Shown: positions 27,359 through 32,431 of the stretch, piece after piece
How the letters are laid out: each line of letters begins with the position of its first letter
Position numbering within the stretch: position 1 is the first letter of the stretch
Assembly (NCBI GenBank): GCA_027575765.1
Contig: JANBPT010000523.1
Span: forward strand, 1 to 32,431
Reading direction: 5' to 3'
Source: Tieghemiomyces parasiticus
Taxonomy: Eukaryota > Kickxellomycota > Dimargaritomycetes > Dimargaritales > Dimargaritaceae
Length of the DNA: 32,431 bases
Program-made: the position numbers and the translations under genes
Notes under the pieces: model-generated
The model's input: the letters and a program-made list of their open reading frames with translations, nothing else
Database searches by the model: none
What the model was told of the DNA's origin: nothing

Positions 27359-29658
27359 ACTGGTGGCGGAGGAGATGGCGTGATTAATACGGTAGCGAAT
27401 GCGGGATGGGTTACGGGGCAGCAGGCAATCCGGATACAACTACGTGATAAAGCGGTGTAGGACAGGCCAGGACAGGTTCTGGAGGCTTAGGCCGCGATAA
27501 GCAGAGTGGGTACAACCGAGGAGACACCAAGTGGAAGTTCACAGTCAATCGAGAGCACTATAAGCTGGGGAAGTTGAATATGAGCGGGGAAGGAAGTGCG
27601 GCATAATTCACACTACGAGGAGCTTGCCCATAGTCCAAGGTCAGTTGTTTTGAGCACAATGGGTCATCGCCAGGGCAAGGAGCGGAGATGAACCTCGACC
27701 TGCCACCGGCAATGCGGTGTAAGGGGCGAACCGACGGCCAGCCCAGTTGGGTGAAAAACGGTGACGGCTAATCAGAAGCGAGCTTTTCGGGCCCCCGCGA
27801 GTTATTAATCCCCATCAAGCGTAACAAGCGGCTACAGACCGAACCTAAGCAGGGCTTATTGGGATCCGACAATCAGAGCTATTGAGAACCATTGATTGTT
27901 CAACTCAATACTGTAGGCTTATTGGCCAGCTTGCGAACAATGTGAGAGGGAGTACCATGTGTAACGGGGGTGACCTTAACTACAGTCAGCTAAACTGTCC
28001 GATGGACCCTCTCCAGTATCTGAGAGGGAATGAAGAACAAAAGATCGTGGGTTCCGCAGCAAGCTTGGCCGTCGGCAGCTGAGTGAGGTACGTCTTGCTA
28101 ATATTCCCGAGAGTTGGGCTGCAGCCACCTTCTATTAGTCGTTTTCTTGGTTAGATAATGGGCGTCACTCGGCAGAAAGTGCAAGGCCGGGGACACCCGC
28201 GGGAAGGAGGTGTGCAAGCCGAAACCTCCCTCCCTAGGTAGTCAAAAATAGTAATGACGATAAAGGAGTCTAGGACTCCATTGTAGTCGTCAAACTACAA
28301 AGAACAGATACTACACATGATCAAAGCCAAAAGGCTTGAATGGATTTTAAGGCTCTCTAACACAATCGAGAGCACATTGTAATTTATTAGGTTGGCCGCT
28401 TGGAAATACAACCACCTTGTCAGTTGTGGGACTGTCTCAAACTTACACAGCACAAAGCCAAGGTAGCTGAAAAAGTCAGAGGAAATAGTCCTTCACTGAC
28501 TCCCCTGAATGGAGGTGTGGATTGATATCACGGCCATTCGCACCACACCAGGAAACGGTGAGATACTATCCCCACACAACCCGCCGGCCATCTTTCATTC
28601 CTCTGCTGTGAGGCGTTAACCATGAGCAGCTCGATCATGGCGAAGTTAATTTCAACGTACCGAACACCTAGGCTGCCCATATACAACACTTCAAGCCGCT
28701 CGCTCAGCTTCACCCTCCGAATCAGTGATGAAGAAATCGACTACATCATCTTATCCACTCAGCAAACCGGACGATGACGGTACACTAGAGAGCCGAACAT
28801 CCTTACGAGAGATGTTTGAGTTCCACGCGGTGGTAGGAGTAAACTTACCAATAAAAGAGCTTAGCATTTAGCTTTGACTGGGGCGTGGATTGTAAAATGG
28901 ATGATGACTGTCATTTATTGAATGGCGGCCATAAGGTCTTTTATACTTGAACAATATATGGTATCATTCGTATTAACTACGTAGCCAATGGTAGGAAAGC
29001 TGGGACAACAGGCTGCGGCGGGGCCAGGCGCCGGCAGGAATTAAAGAGACAATTAGCTAGTCGTCGGGTCTGGAATAAATGAAATATAGAAGAAAAGGCC
29101 CTAAAAGAAAAGCAGGCGGCACCCGGTCTGGGTTATAAAGGCAATGAAAGGGTTGGCCACTATGGGGGTTGGAAGATAGACCTTCCATTAATCAGCTGCT
29201 ATAAGGCGCCGCCACCAAGGCTGGGTGATTACATTTGGGATAGAGAGGCAGCTGGTTGGCCTCACTTGGGATGAGGATCGGGAGAGGGAGTTTAGGCTAC
29301 GACGGATTCTCCTAGGTCTTATTTGCACCACTGCAATCTGGGCCCTTCAGCCTAAAATCTACAAACAATTTGGCTTCATCTTCACAAAAAGCTTTGGCCT
29401 TGGGCTTTCCTACCGGCCATTCGGCTGATGGAACCAAAGGTGCAATTGTCAAAGGTTGTAGAAACAGGCCATTGGCTAGCTGTGGGGGTGAGGAGCAAGT
29501 CATCGGCAGACGTCGGCGGCCGGGGCTATGGGAACGCGGGGTCAACAAACTGTTCACTAGGCCGTGCGGGTAACTGTGGGAGGCTGATGCAATTCAAAGC
29601 CAACCCGTCCACAGGGCGTCTAATGAAGCCTGTTCACCAAAGCTGCACTTGACAGCAC
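27359..29658. other. 2.3-kb region without recognisable genes
   Basis: Both strands were read. Frames are under 85 codons and lack familiar motifs. Two perfect 6-bp hairpins lie almost end to end at 28265-28279 and 28281-28300. A mariner-like word TTAGGTTGG occurs at about 28388, without a transposase or a matching partner nearby. A TATAAA at 29134-29139 precedes no convincing gene. The left end includes the GNA1 promoter. It may be old repeat debris or house an unrecognised non-coding RNA. Confidence 0.35.
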
Positions 29659-31679
29659 GTGCGGCCCAGCCTGCAGGGCGGTACAAGTTGGCGGTTCCAT
29701 ACCATGGACCTAGCCCCCACCCTGCCCTCCTTTTACACCGTCTCTAACCACCCAGCCCGGACTGCCTTCATTTGTCCCAGCCCTGCCTTTCAACACGACA
29801 CCCCACCCCACTGCCCATCGTCCTGGTGCAACATACAAACGCGGCCGGTCGGCGGCATAGTGCATGTCCGCAGCGGCCCCGGTTCTTCGTCGGTGGCTTC
29901 CTATATCGGGAACCCCCCGGTGGCCCGCAGCGTGTCGCTGTACAGCTAACAGGCAGACCGTGTGCTCCCGAATGCTTCTCCCGTGCGCCCATGACGCCGG
30001 CCTGCCGCAACCGCCTGTCCAACCCGTAGGGATCGGGGCCGTCCTTAGTGACAATGTCCTTTCCTTTACAATGGCGTACACGGAACGGCTCCTATCCAAT
30101 TACACATCCCCCTCCGTGCCCCCCTTCTGCCGCCACAGCAGGCCCCGGGCCTTGGTTGTGAGTGACGCGCGCCAGGTCCTGCATCTTCATGGGCTGGCGG
30201 ACCTTTTGCCCTTTTTCCCGTCCTCACCGCACCGAATCAAAGGAAGTGGTGGCTCAGGAGACCGATCACTCCCCGACGACAGGCTACATGATGAGACTCC
30301 CGTACGCTGCCCAAGCCCCTGCCAGGCCCATGAGACGTGCCCTATTTTTCGTCCGGCCAGTCTGCTGGTCCACAACCGCCACAACCCTACCCCCCGCCCT
30401 GTCTCCTCCACCAGGCTGCAGCATAACAGCGGGGCGCCTGCTGTCTACTCTTCTTGCGCCTCCCCCAATCCACCCGCTCTGTCGCCAATCAAGACCTATC
30501 GGCCCACCTCTCCAACTCGCCCCCCACGAACTTTTTGCCGGGCCGTAATGGCCATCTCTCTGAAGGACGTACCATCCCTCTACGTCCACTCCTCCCCTCA
30601 CCAGGTCGTCCCTGTCGGCTATGTGAACCGCATTTCCTTTCGACCCCGTCGCCCAGGCCGCCCTCAGAACTGGAGGGGGGCTTATAGCTTGATGTCATCA
30701 GATAAATGGCAGGCATCCTTATAAGGAGACTTCACCGCGAAGTGTAGTTGAGAGCAGTGCTTACGGTATGGCAAGCAAGTCACATGTTCGGGTAGAGGTC
30801 GGCTCGGGATGTACCCCGGCACCGCAGATACGGGCGTGCCACAAGTTGGAGCAATCCTCAAGGGATACCCACAAGGATTAGACGTTGCCAGCCGTCGACA
30901 ACTGACGGGTAGATCGAACTATTCAGATAACCTCAATCACCCATGCCTCGGGCTACCCACCATCATCACCATCTACTCCGGGACGGGATTCGCACGTCAG
31001 CTAAGGTTAACGGTCCTATATTGACCTATCCCGAGTGGTACCTGGTCTCTATCCTCTGCTACTACTCAACTATGCCAAACATCCAGCTCCAGATGGAAGA
31101 CTGGCGGGTATCGTATGGTGGCCTGGGGGGGGGGAGAGGGCCAAACCAACCGACCGCCAGGGCGCATCGAACCTCAACAACGAGTGGTATTGCTTTCTCC
31201 CTTGCCGTTTCCCGGTAACCACCCTTGCCTCCAAACCCTCACTCCAACTTCCGTCCCTCTACAGTTAAGAGGGGGGCTCTTTCGTGCACGTAGAGGTGAC
31301 ACAAGTCGAAGCCTCCGTTTGGCGGTGGTGCGGCATCTTCGATTCGACTACCCCTCTCCCTCCTCTTCTGTCGCCGAACCCCCTAGTCCCAACCTTCGGC
31401 CCAAAAGCAATTGCGTCCCTAGCTTTCATTCGTCGAGACCATGCCAAGGGCGCACGTTGGCACCTCTCCGTTTCTACGGCGGAAGGCCCCAGCGACGTAC
31501 AGGGACCTAATCGCTATTGGTTAGGTGTAGCTGTCCGGTAACTCGGGGCCTTCCCTCACCCGCTCTGCTCCTCGGGCTCCCTCCCCTTCCCTCCCCTCCA
31601 TAACTGCATCGCCCCTCGTACTGGGCGGACGCTGTCGTCGAAGCCTAGCAGCAGTCGGATGCTGCAAGCGGCTGACCGC
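29659..31679. other. GC-rich region with an unassigned 286-codon open frame
   Basis: A plus-strand frame is open from 29864 to 30724 (286 codons from ATG). Its product is rich in Pro, Ser, Arg and Cys, shows no domain or signal peptide, and overlaps comparable frames on the other strand. Its codon third positions are mixed rather than C/G-dominated as in the neighbouring housekeeping genes. I see this as probably chance openness in a CT-rich, stop-poor sequence, but a fast-evolving gene is not excluded. The rest holds only short frames and a G10 run near 31125. Confidence 0.3.
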
Positions 31680-31687
31680 TATAAAAG
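31680..31687 (+). promoter_or_regulatory. TATA box of the terminal secreted-protein gene
   Basis: TATAAAAG 185 bp upstream of the ATG at 31872, followed by a CT-rich 5' leader. It is the strongest TATA match next to a gene in the window. Confidence 0.6.
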
Positions 31688-31871
31688 CTGTACACATCGC
31701 CCTCTACTCACCCCCGCATCCCACCGCTCGCCTTCCATATCTTCACTTGATCTCGATATTATCCTGTAAGCTGCTCTGAATTAACCGCTTGGCTGTCACC
31801 ACGCCTACCTTCCGACCTATTCGCCTACCTTCCCACCACCCTATCTCTCACGCTCCTCCAGACGCCCCATC

Positions 31872-32431
31872 ATGCGCGTGACGGTTACGTTTGCCCTCCT
31901 GGCCCTTGCGGCCACTTGCCACGCCTCGCCCTCCGGCTTTACTGACTACGCGGCTCCTAGCATCAATGCTGGCCAGCACCCCGCTTGGCAAGGACATCAT
32001 GACAACCTATCCGCCCAGGGTCAAGGTTCGTTGCCTCTACCGCCCAGCTACGACGAAGCGACCAGGGAAGACCACGGCCAGTACGTGGGGGATCTCTTGC
32101 CAAGCAGGCAGTCTATCCAGTACCCGCCTGGCCCTACCCACTTCATCGACCAGGATATGCCTCAGGGGAATGCCTATCAGGACTACCTGCGACGTAGTTA
32201 CCTGCAGCAAGAAATTGATGACCGGACTCCTCCAACGATCATAAACCCTACCGATATTAGCAGCCTCGGTCCCAACCAGCCCATGCCCCTTGGCTACGGC
32301 ACCGGGGAGGCCCCTCCGTTTAACCCTTCGACGTTGAACCCTATCACCACCGATAGCCAGCCTCGGACTTCCTACTTTTCTGGCCGTAGTGACTTTGGTC
32401 CCAACCAGCCCATGCCCGATAACTACGGCAC
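31872..32431 (+). CDS. Secreted repeat-containing protein, 3' truncated by window end
   Basis: The frame is open from ATG to the last base (186 codons seen) and is incomplete only because the window ends. Residues 1-19 form a classic signal peptide (Arg2, hydrophobic core FALLALAATC, cleavage near CHAS). The mature part is rich in Pro, Gln, Asn, Tyr and Gly and looks unstructured. GPNQPMP occurs twice, at 133-139 and 176-182, each followed by a short gap and YG. The copies are 43 codons (129 bp) apart and identical over 21 nt at DNA level, so a tandem repeat with recent duplication probably continues beyond the edge. No known domain was recognised. A cell-wall, adhesive or effector-like protein is a guess from the export signal and repeat. 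A TATA box and CT-rich leader lie upstream. Confidence 0.82.
   Translation, partial: MRVTVTFALLALAATCHASPSGFTDYAAPSINAGQHPAWQGHHDNLSAQGQGSLPLPPSYDEATREDHGQYVGDLLPSRQSIQYPPGPTHFIDQDMPQGNAYQDYLRRSYLQQEIDDRTPPTIINPTDISSLGPNQPMPLGYGTGEAPPFNPSTLNPITTDSQPRTSYFSGRSDFGPNQPMPDNYG
32268..32431 (+). repeat. 129-bp-period coding repeat (start of tandem array)
   Basis: GGTCCCAACCAGCCCATGCC recurs at 32268 and 32397, each followed after a few bases by CTACGGCAC. The unit between them codes for 43 residues. Only the first unit and the beginning of the second are inside the window. Confidence 0.75.

Noticed and set aside
28265..28300. Two adjacent 6-bp hairpins
   Set aside because: The stems are short and AT/GC mixed, with no neighbouring gene or terminator context. 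They are noted in the region entry only.
28388..28397. TTAGGTTGG resembling a mariner terminal repeat
   Set aside because: A 9-base match with no transposase fragment, no matching opposite end and no target duplication is expected by chance. A reverse-complement match near 500 is on the far side of the window and unrelated.
30965..31045. Possible minus-strand tRNA (near B-box word GTGCGAATCCC and a 4-bp D-arm-like stem)
   Set aside because: The span between acceptor-like ends is only about 62 nt, the T stem does not pair, and the anticodon loop would be 8 nt.

Overview
The window is nuclear DNA of a fungus, most likely an early-diverging one. Fungal markers are a glucosamine-6-phosphate N-acetyltransferase for chitin precursors, a Pmp3 membrane proteolipid with a fungal-type tail, a secreted subtilase, and short GT-AG introns of 137-239 nt. 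A 2,3-BPG-independent phosphoglycerate mutase and a probable augmin subunit, which yeasts lack, argue against a yeast. A Zoopagomycota/Kickxellomycotina-like lineage is an inference from this gene mix and cannot be proven here.

Layout. Bases 1-3460 are comparatively AT-rich and hold a tRNA-Asp(GTC), an imperfect palindrome just upstream of it, two diverged copies of a 103-bp segment, and a decayed mariner (DD34D) transposase. From 3464 to 6004 (-) lies a secreted PA-domain subtilase. Bases 6005-9299 hold no recognisable gene. At 9300-10961 (-) is a degenerate FtsJ-like protein, divergent from a four-exon gene (11467-12557, +) that looks like HAUS2. Pmp3 (13229-13763, -, one intron) is divergent from phosphoglycerate mutase (15405-16940, +). 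RQC2/NEMF (17996-21178, +) converges on UTP3/SAS10 (21401-23750, -, one intron). An NmrA-like Rossmann protein (24299-25471, -) and GNA1 (26301-27358, -, three exons) follow. A 4.5-kb gene-poor stretch leads to a secreted repeat protein starting at 31872 that runs off the window end.

How the genes fit together. Most are unlinked housekeeping functions: glycolysis, cell-wall precursor supply, ribosome assembly (UTP3), rescue of stalled ribosomes (RQC2) and membrane-potential or ion homeostasis (Pmp3). The subtilase and the terminal repeat protein are exported and probably act outside the cell. Six of the eight complete protein-coding loci could be given one continuous or spliced frame with strong family support (subtilase, Pmp3, iPGM, RQC2, UTP3, GNA1). 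The HAUS2-like and FtsJ-like calls are the uncertain and most interesting ones. No operon-like, CRISPR or phage-like structure is present.
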